A stretch of 39,021 nt of DNA from Dehalococcoidales bacterium (GTDB lineage Bacteria > Chloroflexota > Dehalococcoidia > Dehalococcoidales > UBA5760). Below the pieces are notes generated by a model that did no database searches, was not told the origin of the DNA, and was given only the letters and a program-made list of their open reading frames with translations. Shown piece after piece: positions 24,614-33,492 of this stretch (positions within the stretch are counted from its first letter, which is position 1; every line of letters starts with the position of its first letter). Both the position numbers and the translations under genes were made by a program. The DNA is taken from positions 1 through 39,021 of the forward strand of contig JAQUOC010000002.1 in NCBI GenBank assembly GCA_028717305.1. The letters run 5' to 3'.

Positions 24614-25648
24614 TTACCAACCGGTGTCGATCTCACCAGCCTTGATACTCTCGACAATCGCATCAACTTCTGCTTTCAACCCGGCAGGGATGCGGCCCTC
24701 ATAGTCATGATAAGGGGCCAGGCCGACGCCGTCGTTTTGTAGTGTTCCGAGGTAGATGCCGCCGCCGGGAAACGCACCATTGGCAGTGGATTCGACCACC
24801 GAGTAAACGGCATTATCGAGACGTTTCATGCATGAAGTGATTAAAATATCCTTCTCGCTGGGTAGAGTGAAATACTGGTCGACGTCCGCACCGATGCCCC
24901 ACTTGTTACGCTCCTTGACTGCGGCCAGACAACCGTTGCCGGTCTTACCGCCCACAGCAAAGAGGACATCTACCCCTTCGTCGATGAGCGAGTTCCCCTG
25001 AATCCTGCCCTGGTCGAAGTCCTCAAAGTCGCCGATGTAGGTCCCCTTGATCCCGACATTCTTACTCTTTTGTGTGTTGTAGTAAGCTACCCCGGCTTCA
25101 TAGGCTACAATGAACTGCTCTACTGGTGGAATCTTCATACCGCCTACGTAGCCAACCTGTGGGTCATCCGGATCTTGAAGGACAGCCCATCCCGCTGCCA
25201 GGTAGCCGGCGGGGAAGGCTGCTTCGTCTATATTAAAGGTGATACCGGCAACATTGGGTATCGGAGGATCATAGGTGTAGTCGATGATGGCAAACTTAAC
25301 GTCTGGATACTGCTCTGCCATCTTCCGGGTGGCGTCGATTAGCAAAAAGCCCACTGTGACGATCATGTCATAGCCCTGATTGACGAAATCGACGATATTC
25401 CGCTCATAGTCGGCCTCATCTTGGCCTTCGACGAAACTGGTACAGACCGCCAAATTCGTGTCGGCTTTTTGCAGCCCTGCCCAGGTACTGGCGTTGAAGC
25501 CGGCGTCATCCAGGCCGGCTGCGTCCGAAAGCATGCCGACCTTCATATCCCCTGCTTTACATCCTTCCGGAAGGTTGGACTCACAGGCAATTGTAGAAAA
25601 TAGAGTAATGCTTAGCAGCACTATTACGAATATTTTTGATAGTCTCAA
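24614..25648 (-). CDS. Bmp/PnrA-family substrate-binding lipoprotein
   Basis: 344-residue ABC-type periplasmic-binding lipoprotein of the Bmp family (Med/PnrA), whose studied members bind purine nucleosides. Signal peptide with lipobox-like TIAC; mature part opens KVGMLSDAAGLDDAGFNASTWAGLQKA, followed by YDMIVTVGFLL, VAGITFNIDEAAFPAGYLAA, VGYVGGMKIPPVEQFIVAYEAG and VLFAVGGKTGNG, all typical Bmp blocks. The start is TTG 25648 with AGAGG upstream. The gene follows the MntP gene by 27 bases. The permease and ATPase genes expected for such a binding protein are not in the window, so it may be an orphan or serve as a receptor. Confidence 0.92.
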   Translation of the reverse strand: MRLSKIFVIVLLSITLFSTIACESNLPEGCKAGDMKVGMLSDAAGLDDAGFNASTWAGLQKADTNLAVCTSFVEGQDEADYERNIVDFVNQGYDMIVTVGFLLIDATRKMAEQYPDVKFAIIDYTYDPPIPNVAGITFNIDEAAFPAGYLAAGWAVLQDPDDPQVGYVGGMKIPPVEQFIVAYEAGVAYYNTQKSKNVGIKGTYIGDFEDFDQGRIQGNSLIDEGVDVLFAVGGKTGNGCLAAVKERNKWGIGADVDQYFTLPSEKDILITSCMKRLDNAVYSVVESTANGAFPGGGIYLGTLQNDGVGLAPYHDYEGRIPAGLKAEVDAIVESIKAGEIDTGW

Positions 25649-25675
25649 TAATTACTCAGCCTCTCGTTAATTGTG

Positions 25676-26239
25676 TCACATCATATGAAGTATCAAAATC
25701 CTGATGCCGATCACTATCAGGATTACTCCACCGATGATCTCTGCTCTCCTGGCGGCCAGCTTGCCCAGTTTTCCGCCAAGAAGCAGACCGAAAATGGTTA
25801 CTGCGAATGATACTACTCCGATAATCATACTGCCTGCTGAAATGCTGATATCGGCGAAGCTAAAGCTGAATCCGACGGCGAGAGCATCCAGGCTGGTAGC
25901 TAATGATAGCATTAGCAGCGTGAAGCCTTTAGTATTATCAGTTCCGGGCATGCCATTATTCTTACGATGGACTGATTCCCAAATCATTCTGCAACCTACG
26001 AAAAGCAGTAGACCAAAAGCTACCCAGTGGTCATAGTCAGAGATGACTGCCAATATTCTCTGTCCCGCCAGCCACCCCAGGAATGGCATTAATGCCTGAA
26101 ATGCTCCAAATGACAAAGACATCCGGAGCATTTGTTGGATCGAGATCTGCTTCAGGGAAATTCCTGTAATTACCGACACTGCGAAACAGTCGGCTGAGAG
26201 TGCGAAAGCGATGGGTAGAATAGTCAGTAAGTCAAGCAT
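25676..26239 (-). CDS. mntP: Manganese exporter MntP
   Basis: 187-residue six-helix membrane protein of the MntP family, which pumps Mn2+ out of the cell. The two inverted halves each carry the acidic motif in a helix: ALSADCFAVSV near the N-terminus and SLATSLDALAVGFSFS in the second half. The length is standard. No yybP-ykoY manganese riboswitch is recognisable in the 107-base gap upstream; a TATTAT -10-like element occurs in the context CTTGTATTATAGC near 26310. It lies upstream of the Bmp gene on the same strand and is probably co-transcribed. Confidence 0.92.
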   Translation of the reverse strand: MLDLLTILPIAFALSADCFAVSVITGISLKQISIQQMLRMSLSFGAFQALMPFLGWLAGQRILAVISDYDHWVAFGLLLFVGCRMIWESVHRKNNGMPGTDNTKGFTLLMLSLATSLDALAVGFSFSFADISISAGSMIIGVVSFAVTIFGLLLGGKLGKLAARRAEIIGGVILIVIGIRILILHMM

Positions 26240-26346
26240 GTCTAGGAATTATGACATGTTTAGAGACATCTCGTAAAACCCGGCCTGAACGGAAAACGTA
26301 ACCAGCCAAGCGCTATAATACAAGTTATGAACGCTTACCAGTGGTA

Positions 26347-27657
26347 CTAAAATAGAGATCTGAACCAGTTAATGAAGGATTCCCAAAGACTGGTAAGTTG
26401 ATCGACCCAGCTATTCCTTGAATCAGGATCTGAAGAGTTATCATCTTCAAGGTCCTCATAGAAACTCTGCCAATAGGATTTTTCTTCATCAACGTCGAAA
26501 CTCGATACGGCGCTGATTCCGGCGTCGGTGGCGGTTGCCTGCTTGCCTGCTTCTAACGTTACCGTTTCATCATAATCATAAGCGGTGAATTCGACCGATC
26601 CTTCAATAACCTTAACCGTATCCGAATCTTCGGTAACCTCAACGACAAAATTAGTGCCTTTGATACCGACAATCGCCCTATTTAGAGAAATTTCATACTT
26701 CTTGGCGCCGGCCTCTCCTCTAGGAAAATAGAAGTTGCCAGCCCCCTCGATCACTCTGCCTGCAGCTTCCAGAAATGTCAGAGAGTCTCTTGTGGGAGGC
26801 AGGGTTTCAAACCAGCTTCTTTCCTTCTGTCTATACACAGCGCCAGTGTTTGTTCTCATGACAGTTTCAGCTCCGGAAGGGGTCCTTACCGTCCAATGCT
26901 CACCAATAAAAAGACTGTTTCCGGAAGTTGTAGAATACTCGCCGGGCATTATTTTGACCCAGTTTCTTTGTGATGGTGGGAGCGAAGGCGAGTCTGCTGA
27001 AATGTATATCGGATTACCCTCGACCTTGGTAATGTACATTATACCGCCCTTGGTAAAGTCAACAGCGGGAAGGCTATCAATTAGCGGACCTGGCGGCGGG
27101 TCCTCTGTTGTTTGCGGCGGTGTTGGGGATGGCACGCTTGTTTCTGAATCCGCACCAAACGTACCGCTGACAACCAGCCCTCTATCGCCGGCATTGTAAT
27201 GACCTGTCATACTGATTGAGAAGCTGCCACCAGTAGCACCCGCGGGGATCGGCACAGAAATGGTGAATGATTCTTCATTGAAACCAGGGAAGCCGCTCGG
27301 GATGTTTGTGGTGAACTGATCGGTTTCGCCGCCACACGATACGGTTGCGCTTACGTCTGCATCATAGCCGTTCCCCATTTTAGCAGAACCCGAAACAGTC
27401 AGTTGTCCTGTACCCAATGTGCCGCTTAAAGTACGGCTAGTTGTGAAACCCCATTCATCGCTAGTATCCGTAACGGTAGCTCCTGAAATGTCATAGTTTA
27501 TCTGCATTCCATTGAACGGTTCGTCCGGGAATGTGCCGCCTTCTGCCATAACAGCAGATGGGGGCATAATTACAGTCGGTAGCATTGTCACCAGGCAAAG
27601 TATTACCACTGCCATTGCATGTACGCGTTTACGCAGAAAAGCTCTCACTGTCATCAT
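26347..27657 (-). CDS. Secreted FecR-domain protein with aromatic C-terminal tail
   Basis: 436-residue exported protein. Signal peptide (about residues 1-38, ending AVMAEG). A beta-rich Gly/Ser/Thr segment follows (about 40-170), then a Pro/Thr linker and a FecR-type domain (about 210-370) with GEYSTTSGNSLFIGEHWTVRTPSG, RAIVGIKGTNFVVEV, VKVIEGSVEF and VTLEAGKQATATDAG. The C-terminus is acidic and then ends in SWVDQLTSLWESFINWFRSLF. Nearly the same ending occurs in the 933-residue hydrolase 3 kb away. GGAG precedes the ATGATG start. FecR domains outside TonB regulators often serve as extracellular scaffolds; there is no FecI-type sigma factor nearby, so a regulatory role is not supported. Confidence 0.85.
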   Translation of the reverse strand: MMTVRAFLRKRVHAMAVVILCLVTMLPTVIMPPSAVMAEGGTFPDEPFNGMQINYDISGATVTDTSDEWGFTTSRTLSGTLGTGQLTVSGSAKMGNGYDADVSATVSCGGETDQFTTNIPSGFPGFNEESFTISVPIPAGATGGSFSISMTGHYNAGDRGLVVSGTFGADSETSVPSPTPPQTTEDPPPGPLIDSLPAVDFTKGGIMYITKVEGNPIYISADSPSLPPSQRNWVKIMPGEYSTTSGNSLFIGEHWTVRTPSGAETVMRTNTGAVYRQKERSWFETLPPTRDSLTFLEAAGRVIEGAGNFYFPRGEAGAKKYEISLNRAIVGIKGTNFVVEVTEDSDTVKVIEGSVEFTAYDYDETVTLEAGKQATATDAGISAVSSFDVDEEKSYWQSFYEDLEDDNSSDPDSRNSWVDQLTSLWESFINWFRSLF

Positions 27658-27819
27658 CGGGGCTCCATGTTATATTAAGGAAAGACCGTCAGGTTCGAGT
27701 GCCTCTGATAGTGGTTCCTCTCGTTATCATAGCAAGACAGGTGCTATAATACAAGATTGTCCGGTTAATCAATGCAGGCTTGGGGAAATGTGGTCTGGTG
27801 TGGTTTTGTAGTGCGGCAA

Positions 27820-28224
27820 TTAGTTAACCGGGATATCAATCCCGGCCTTATCGAGAACATTCTCTTCTACAAGGATATGGCCGCTCGTTCTCATGCAGAT
27901 TGCCAGAATCTGTCCGATCGAGTACTTAACGGATGATGTCCCCCCTCGCCACCCCATAATGCACTCGGCGTTAAAGATTCCTTTGTTGACGCCGTCGATC
28001 ACCAGTGCTACCTCGTCGCCTCCGGCCAGCATCGCCCGTACGCCATCATCCACAATCTGGTCGGAGCGATCTCCTCTCAGTACCTTGTTGACTGTGTCGG
28101 CAGAGGACTTGTCCACATATACCGGCAAATAGCGTTGTCCGTCCTTTTCTTTCAGCATTATCAGCCATTCGTCTCTGTACTTGGCAAGCCTTACCGAATC
28201 AATCTTCATTTCGACATAGGCCAT
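27820..28224 (-). CDS. BFN (bifunctional nuclease, DUF151) domain protein
   Basis: 134-residue cytoplasmic protein matching the BFN/DUF151 layout: VEMKIDSVRL at the start, RYLPVYVDKSSADTVNKVLRG, DDGVRAMLAGGDEVALVIDGVNKGIFNAECIM, a KYSIGQILAICMRT segment where the family has DARPSDAIALA, then ILVEENVLDKAGI. The family is widespread, and some members have reported nuclease activity. The variable DARPSD-like segment is degenerate here, so activity is doubtful. Monocistronic, divergent from the tatD gene. Confidence 0.82.
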   Translation of the reverse strand: MAYVEMKIDSVRLAKYRDEWLIMLKEKDGQRYLPVYVDKSSADTVNKVLRGDRSDQIVDDGVRAMLAGGDEVALVIDGVNKGIFNAECIMGWRGGTSSVKYSIGQILAICMRTSGHILVEENVLDKAGIDIPVN

Positions 28225-28469
28225 TTGCGAATTACCTCGCTGTTTTCTAATTGTTTAGCAATCAACCGGTTCACAGGGTATGTATTGTATCACATAATCT
28301 GTAATTTGCAACAACTTTGCCACGAAATTGGGCTCAAAATATCATAACGGTATTGTTGATCAGAAAATCTCGAGATTGATTATGCATGGGAATGGAGAGA
28401 TAAGAGCTTAGGTTTGATATAATAAGATCCGCAATGAAAAGGTTGGTCGTATAAAATGGTGGAAAGTTT

Positions 28470-29246
28470 ATGTTCCGGCTGATTGATACACACGCTCACC
28501 TGGAAGAAATAGGTGCCCTGAAAAAGGTTATCGAGGAGGCCCGGCTGTCCGGAGTAATAGCCATCATTGCCGTTGGCTCCGATTACAAATCCAATCAGCA
28601 GGTCTTACAGATAGCGGAAGAACATGAGGGATTTGTTTATCCGGCCTTGGGTCTGCATCCTTCCCGCATCGAAAAGGCAGAGCTTGACCGCACCCTGGAA
28701 TTCATCGAGGCTAAGATAGACCGGGCCGTATGTATCGGTGAAATAGGGCTCGACTACCATAAAAAGATCAGGACGCTTGCTGACAAAGACCTGCAGCAGA
28801 GTGTATTCAGAGAAACGCTCGGTATCGCCGTCAAATATCACAAGCCGGTGTCCGTTCACTCGCGCTATGCCTGGCGGGACGCCTTCACTTTGGTCACTGA
28901 AGCAGGTATTGAGGAGGCAGTGTTTCACTGGTATACCGGGACCTCAAGCGTGCTGCGTGAAATAATAGACCGGGGCTATTTTCTTTCGGCAACGCCGGCT
29001 GTTGAGTATCACGAGGAACACCGGAGGGTGATAAAAGAGACTCCTCTGGAGCAGTTGCTCCTGGAGACGGACTCCCCTGTGGTCTACGGGCAGGGTCGGG
29101 AATCCGCGTTTGAATCCAGGCCTGCCGATATTTACCGGAGTCTGAGGGGTGTTGCTGTAAAAAAAGGAATGGATGAAACCGAGGTCGCTGAGATAACTAC
29201 CGCAAATGCTGAAAGGTTGTTTCGGTTACGCATTTATACTGAGTAG
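28470..29246 (+). CDS. TatD-family metal-dependent DNase
   Basis: 258-residue TIM-barrel hydrolase. Metal ligands are in DTHAHLEE (H8, H10), CIGEIGLDYH (Glu), PVSVHSR (His), AVFHWYTG (His) and LLLETDSPV (Asp), all in family order; ALGLHPSRIE is also typical. TatD proteins are Mg2+-dependent 3'-5' DNases or related phosphohydrolases in the cytoplasm. The YGQGRESAFESRPADIYRSL region replaces the more common APxxxRGKxNxP stretch, a feature of shorter TatD-like branches. A TATAAT element lies near 28417, with no good -35. Single gene, convergent with the alcohol dehydrogenase. Confidence 0.9.
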   Translation: MFRLIDTHAHLEEIGALKKVIEEARLSGVIAIIAVGSDYKSNQQVLQIAEEHEGFVYPALGLHPSRIEKAELDRTLEFIEAKIDRAVCIGEIGLDYHKKIRTLADKDLQQSVFRETLGIAVKYHKPVSVHSRYAWRDAFTLVTEAGIEEAVFHWYTGTSSVLREIIDRGYFLSATPAVEYHEEHRRVIKETPLEQLLLETDSPVVYGQGRESAFESRPADIYRSLRGVAVKKGMDETEVAEITTANAERLFRLRIYTE

Positions 29247-29323
29247 AGCACTGAGTACATTACATATTGCTGAGGTATAAGACGCCGATTAGGTTTGAGG
29301 GTTCATGGGGGTCTGGGTTAGAT

Positions 29324-30340
29324 TTAACCAGAGATCCTTAGCACTCCCGCCCCCCGGTATTTTCCCTGCTTCAACGCAAGCAAAGCCTGATTTGCTTCTT
29401 CCAGACTAAACTCAGTGATTTCCGGTCTTATCGGGATTTCGGCAGCCAGAGGAAGAAATTCTTCGACATCTCTCCTGGTGATATTTGCTACACTCTTCAC
29501 TTCCTTTTCCTGCCAGAGGTGTTCGGTATAGTCTAACTCAGGAATGGGAGTCTCTTTTCGGATGGCATTGATAACCAGTTTTCCTCCCTTGTTCAGATTC
29601 CTTAACGCCTCACGCACCGACATTCCTATCGGGGTGGTATCGATGGCGCAGTCAAGTTTCATGGGTGATGCTTGTCCGGTTATTCCCACCCAGTCGGCTC
29701 CCTTCTCCCTGGCTAACTGGCTCGGGGCATCGCCCCTTTTCCGCGTGAAGACAAAAACCCGGGATTTCGGGAACTTATATTTAGCGATCTGAATAACCAG
29801 ATGGGCGGAGGCCCCAAAGCCGTACAGCCCGATGGTTTGACCGTCCTGGACTCCGGTCAGTTTTAAAGCCCGATAGCCGATGGCACCGGCACACAACAGG
29901 GGGGCAGATTCAAGGTCGGTGAATCTGGTCGGAATGGGATAGGCGCAATCCTCCGAAACCGCAGTATATTCAGCGTAACCGCCGTCGGCATCGCACCCTG
30001 TCCCCTGGAATCGGTCGCACAGGTTTTCGTCTCCCCGCTGGCAGAGAGAGCACTTCCCGCAGCTCGAATAGATCCAGGAAATCCCGACCCGGTCTCCCAA
30101 TCTGAACCTGGTTGCCGCTGAACCCAGTTTTTCCACTCTGCCTACGATTTCATGGCCTGGTATTACCGGCAGCTTTGTTTGGCGCCTTCCTTCGATTTCA
30201 TCAATTTCGGTATGGCATACACCACAGGTCGAGACTTTTACTAAGACCTGATTGGGACCAACCTGAGGGAGTGGCCAGTCCTGGAGCTCCAGGGGCATGG
30301 CGTCGATCTGTGAAACCTTCCGAAGAATCATCGCCTTCAT
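29324..30340 (-). CDS. Zinc-dependent alcohol dehydrogenase (AdhP-like)
   Basis: 338-residue medium-chain dehydrogenase. Catalytic zinc ligands C39 and H63-E64 (TCGVCHTE, PGHEIVG), structural-zinc cysteines C94, C97, C100 and C108, and an NAD(P)-binding loop GLYGFGASAHLVIQIAKY. Oxidises alcohols or reduces aldehydes in the cytoplasm with a nicotinamide cofactor. The layout matches the zinc-binding alcohol dehydrogenases often called AdhP/Adh_FE-unrelated in anaerobes. It lies 86 bases after the large secreted hydrolase gene on the same strand, with no clear functional link. Confidence 0.92.
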   Translation of the reverse strand: MKAMILRKVSQIDAMPLELQDWPLPQVGPNQVLVKVSTCGVCHTEIDEIEGRRQTKLPVIPGHEIVGRVEKLGSAATRFRLGDRVGISWIYSSCGKCSLCQRGDENLCDRFQGTGCDADGGYAEYTAVSEDCAYPIPTRFTDLESAPLLCAGAIGYRALKLTGVQDGQTIGLYGFGASAHLVIQIAKYKFPKSRVFVFTRKRGDAPSQLAREKGADWVGITGQASPMKLDCAIDTTPIGMSVREALRNLNKGGKLVINAIRKETPIPELDYTEHLWQEKEVKSVANITRRDVEEFLPLAAEIPIRPEITEFSLEEANQALLALKQGKYRGAGVLRISG

Positions 30341-30426
30341 TGTCTGGCCCTCGTTCTAACTACTAACTGATATTACCGGCGGCATTCATCAAGAGTATCA
30401 ACTGGTTTAATAACCACTAATCAGCC

Positions 30427-33228
30427 TTAGGAAAAGAGGGACTTGACCCAGTTGATAAAGGAATCCCAAAGGCTCTTAAATTTGTCGAACCAGCTGCCTC
30501 CTGGAGCGGAATCCAGGAAGTCGTCATCTTCAGTAGACCACCAGAAGTCGTCTTCCGCCGCAGGGTTGATTGCAGATACTGATTCCCCGTTAACAGCTAC
30601 CGAATTATCCGCGGATACGGTAGTGCCTGCCCCGGTTGATTCGGGAGTGTCCACGACAAGCTCACCTTCCAGGCAGTGGATCTCGATATTGTCTCCGGCA
30701 GCAACGGCAAACTCGGTATTCAGCCCGGTAACCACCGCGTTCGGACTATATGTCCACCATTCTCCATCCTGCGACCGCTTGATGTTGACAGGTACCGTGA
30801 AGTGGCCGTCCTCCTTGCTGCGGAAGCTGGCACTCCCTTGCCAGAGACGTACCTCCACCAGTTGGGGGGATATGTAACCCAGGAATATCTCGCTGTCCGG
30901 ATCCAGGAAGATAACTCCCCATGGGGTGTCATTTATGGTCAGATGTAAGATTGCCTTCGAGTCCGGGCCGGTGCGTAGGCTCTGGAAGGTGTCTATCCGT
31001 GTAGGGACGGCGGTAATCTTGGTTTCGTGACCACCGGAAGCGTCGTAAGTTACCTGGTAAACGTCCCCCCAGTATTTAAAGACTTCGACATGCGAGCCCT
31101 TAAGCGGTGGCCGGTAGATGTCGCTGGTTAGCCAGGTGTTTACCTGGCCCCAGACGTTAAGGTACTCGGTAATGGCTACGTACGGTACGCCGGGGATGTC
31201 CGGGGAGTGTTTCACGTCAGCTTCGGTTACGCTGGCTACTCCGTTCAGGTAGGCTGAGGCCGAACTGACCACCCAGTCATCAGGAAACCCGTATATGTTG
31301 CCGTACTGTATATCGGGATTAAGCTGCGCGCCGGCTGCCTCACCGCTGTTGAGCGCTTTCATAAAGGGACTTTCGGAGTACAGCTGCTCGGCGGGGATCC
31401 GATGGGTCTGGTACCACCCGGCTCCGACATTTCCGGTTATCTTCTTGGTCCAGGAAACGCCGTGATTGGGTGTGCCGACCATTATCAGTTTCCTTAAGTC
31501 ACCGTCGTAATTCGTGAGGCCGTGAGAGTAGTAGCGGGAGATGAGCCCCCCCATGCTGTGCCCGACGGCATCCACTTTGGTAATCTTGATGTTTGAGTTG
31601 GCGTAGTCGGATTTTTGTTTTCTGATGTCATTCTTTAATATCACTGCCAGACCTTCGATAGACTGGTCGGTAGCACCGTAATTACCCAGGTAGGTATCGA
31701 ACTTCTCTCCCTGTAGGTAACTGGACATCTTGCCCCATGTAGCCGTAGCGCCGAGAAATCCGTGCACCAGCATAACCGGAGGGCGGCAGACCAGGATTTC
31801 GGCCTCTATCTTTCCCTCCTGATCACTGGTATCGGTATAGGTTAAGGTTAGGGGGACCTCAGCCGCCCATACCCTGGAGCCTGATTGATGCACGCCTACT
31901 TCTTCTCGAGTAAGTTGGCTCGTGGTGAGATAATCCGGCGGATAATAGGTGATTTCGGCCATGCCGGCGGAATCCAGGGTTATGTTACCGGTGGCACCTA
32001 TGGCATTCCCTTCCAGCCTGCCGAGATCCGGCTGGCTGATTTTGACGTCGCTAAACCCGGGTAGTGAAATAGACATACCCAGAGAGCTGACTCCATCTGC
32101 GGTAACGCCGATGAATGACTCTCCCGTGGCGGGATTTATTTCTACCAGAAGACCAATATCCCCAACGATGAAGGTGGTGCTGTTGCTTACACTGGGATAA
32201 CCGGAATAGGATGCCGTTGCTGAAACAGTGTAAACAGCCTGTGTAGCATCCGCGGGTATGGGGAATTCACAGCGGTAATTACCGGATGAGTCAGTGGTTG
32301 CTGAAAACTGGGTGCCGCTGACATCGACGGCCACAGCCGCACCGGCCAGCTTACCCTGTACATCAGAAACAGCGCCCTGAATAACTACCGTTTCTCCCGC
32401 AGAATAGGCCTTCTTATCGGTGGTAAGACTTAAGCTTATCCCTTCCTCAAGCGGACACCCGCTGCTATCCACGGTAACACCAGTCGGTGTACCCGGGCAC
32501 TGGTCTATGTCATCGGTAACTCCGTCTCCGTCCGAGTCTTGAATCAGAACGGTTCCCCCTTCGTCGGTTACCAGGCCATACTTCACCGCTTTGGCATATA
32601 AGGCCTCGGCTATCTCCTCGTGAGAAATACCTATATCGACACTGAGTCCTGCGTAAAAGAGGAAGCGACCTGCTTGCCAGTCTATATCGGTACCACCCAG
32701 AGAACTGATATCGCTAACAATAGCGGGATGGTTGTGAAACGTTGTTACCTCGAAACCGGCCATGGATGAGGATGAGACTGTCGCAATACTCTTAGCTATC
32801 GAAGCCTCTGCCGCTGCTTCGGTGGTGAACGCCTGGATTTTCATCGGCAGCGACTGCCAAACCGTCCCTTGTTCAGATATTGGAACATCCAGACCATAGG
32901 CAGCCACGCCTTCTATTATCTTTAATTCACCCCCTTGTGATCCATATTGTGCCCTCGGTCCCCAAATCTCAGGACAATAGTAGGGGGCTTCGGCACCCTC
33001 GTAAGCAGGCGTACCATAGAAACAAAAGCTCTGGTCCCAGCCGAACTCGGCACCTGCCTCCGCCAGAACATGTTTGATGGTTGCTTCCTGTGAGTCGCTC
33101 GGTGCTGATGTATAGGCCAGCGCTGTCTTTGCGGGTAAAATGGTGCTTAGCCCCATCATTGAAAAGAGCATCGTTATGGTTAGGAGGGACATTAAAAGTT
33201 TCCCGGTAATCCCTGCTCTTGGCTTCAT
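30427..33228 (-). CDS. Large secreted lipase-like alpha/beta hydrolase, multidomain
   Basis: 933-residue exported protein. Signal peptide about 1-38 (cleavage near TALA-Y). After an N-terminal domain there is a thrombospondin type 3-like calcium repeat (DSDGDGVTDDIDQCPG, about 230-245), an Ig/carboxypeptidase-like beta domain (about 265-355), another beta region, then an alpha/beta hydrolase (from about 480) with oxyanion-side PVMLVHGFLG and nucleophile elbow GHSMGG (Ser about 556), as in PGAP1/lipase-type esterases. The C-terminal part has a FecR-like segment (TEFAVAAGDNIEIHCLEGEL) and ends SWFDKFKSLWDSFINWVKSLFS. AGGAGG precedes ATG 33228. It probably acts on lipids or esters outside the cell or at its surface. 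Confidence 0.85.
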   Translation of the reverse strand: MKPRAGITGKLLMSLLTITMLFSMMGLSTILPAKTALAYTSAPSDSQEATIKHVLAEAGAEFGWDQSFCFYGTPAYEGAEAPYYCPEIWGPRAQYGSQGGELKIIEGVAAYGLDVPISEQGTVWQSLPMKIQAFTTEAAAEASIAKSIATVSSSSMAGFEVTTFHNHPAIVSDISSLGGTDIDWQAGRFLFYAGLSVDIGISHEEIAEALYAKAVKYGLVTDEGGTVLIQDSDGDGVTDDIDQCPGTPTGVTVDSSGCPLEEGISLSLTTDKKAYSAGETVVIQGAVSDVQGKLAGAAVAVDVSGTQFSATTDSSGNYRCEFPIPADATQAVYTVSATASYSGYPSVSNSTTFIVGDIGLLVEINPATGESFIGVTADGVSSLGMSISLPGFSDVKISQPDLGRLEGNAIGATGNITLDSAGMAEITYYPPDYLTTSQLTREEVGVHQSGSRVWAAEVPLTLTYTDTSDQEGKIEAEILVCRPPVMLVHGFLGATATWGKMSSYLQGEKFDTYLGNYGATDQSIEGLAVILKNDIRKQKSDYANSNIKITKVDAVGHSMGGLISRYYSHGLTNYDGDLRKLIMVGTPNHGVSWTKKITGNVGAGWYQTHRIPAEQLYSESPFMKALNSGEAAGAQLNPDIQYGNIYGFPDDWVVSSASAYLNGVASVTEADVKHSPDIPGVPYVAITEYLNVWGQVNTWLTSDIYRPPLKGSHVEVFKYWGDVYQVTYDASGGHETKITAVPTRIDTFQSLRTGPDSKAILHLTINDTPWGVIFLDPDSEIFLGYISPQLVEVRLWQGSASFRSKEDGHFTVPVNIKRSQDGEWWTYSPNAVVTGLNTEFAVAAGDNIEIHCLEGELVVDTPESTGAGTTVSADNSVAVNGESVSAINPAAEDDFWWSTEDDDFLDSAPGGSWFDKFKSLWDSFINWVKSLFS

Positions 33229-33300
33229 TACAGCCTCCTACAGCTTCCTTCGTGTGTTGCTGCCACCCCGAATTCAGATGCTAGAGGCTGACAGCCGAAT

Positions 33301-33346
33301 CCCTATGTTATAGGGTAATAGTACATGAATATTAAAGAATTCACAA
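33301..33346 (-). promoter_or_regulatory. Promoter of the secreted hydrolase gene, with start-site palindrome
   Basis: Minus strand TTGTGA (33346-33341), 17-base spacer, TACTAT (33323-33318). A six-base inverted repeat CCCTAT-GTT-ATAGGG (33301-33315) covers the predicted transcription start, where a repressor could bind or an mRNA hairpin form. The leader is about 85 bases and ends in AGGAGG. Confidence 0.5.
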
Positions 33347-33492
33347 ACAGCTTGGCGCGCACTACAATAAAAGGTTACCGTATTTTCAATACAAAGAGGG
33401 GTAGGTTCAGGTTTTTAGTAGCATGGCTTTAGAAAATAGCGTACGATTACAGATTACAAATCGTTATCGTTTGAGAATTCCCCAGACTCTCT

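Noticed and set aside
26240..26346. Manganese (yybP-ykoY) riboswitch upstream of mntP
   Set aside because: The short gap has none of the conserved riboswitch sequence and is too small for the full aptamer plus promoter.
29308..29336. Hairpin over the end of the alcohol dehydrogenase gene as a bidirectional terminator
   Set aside because: The stem has a bulge and mismatches, and there is no T-run on either strand.
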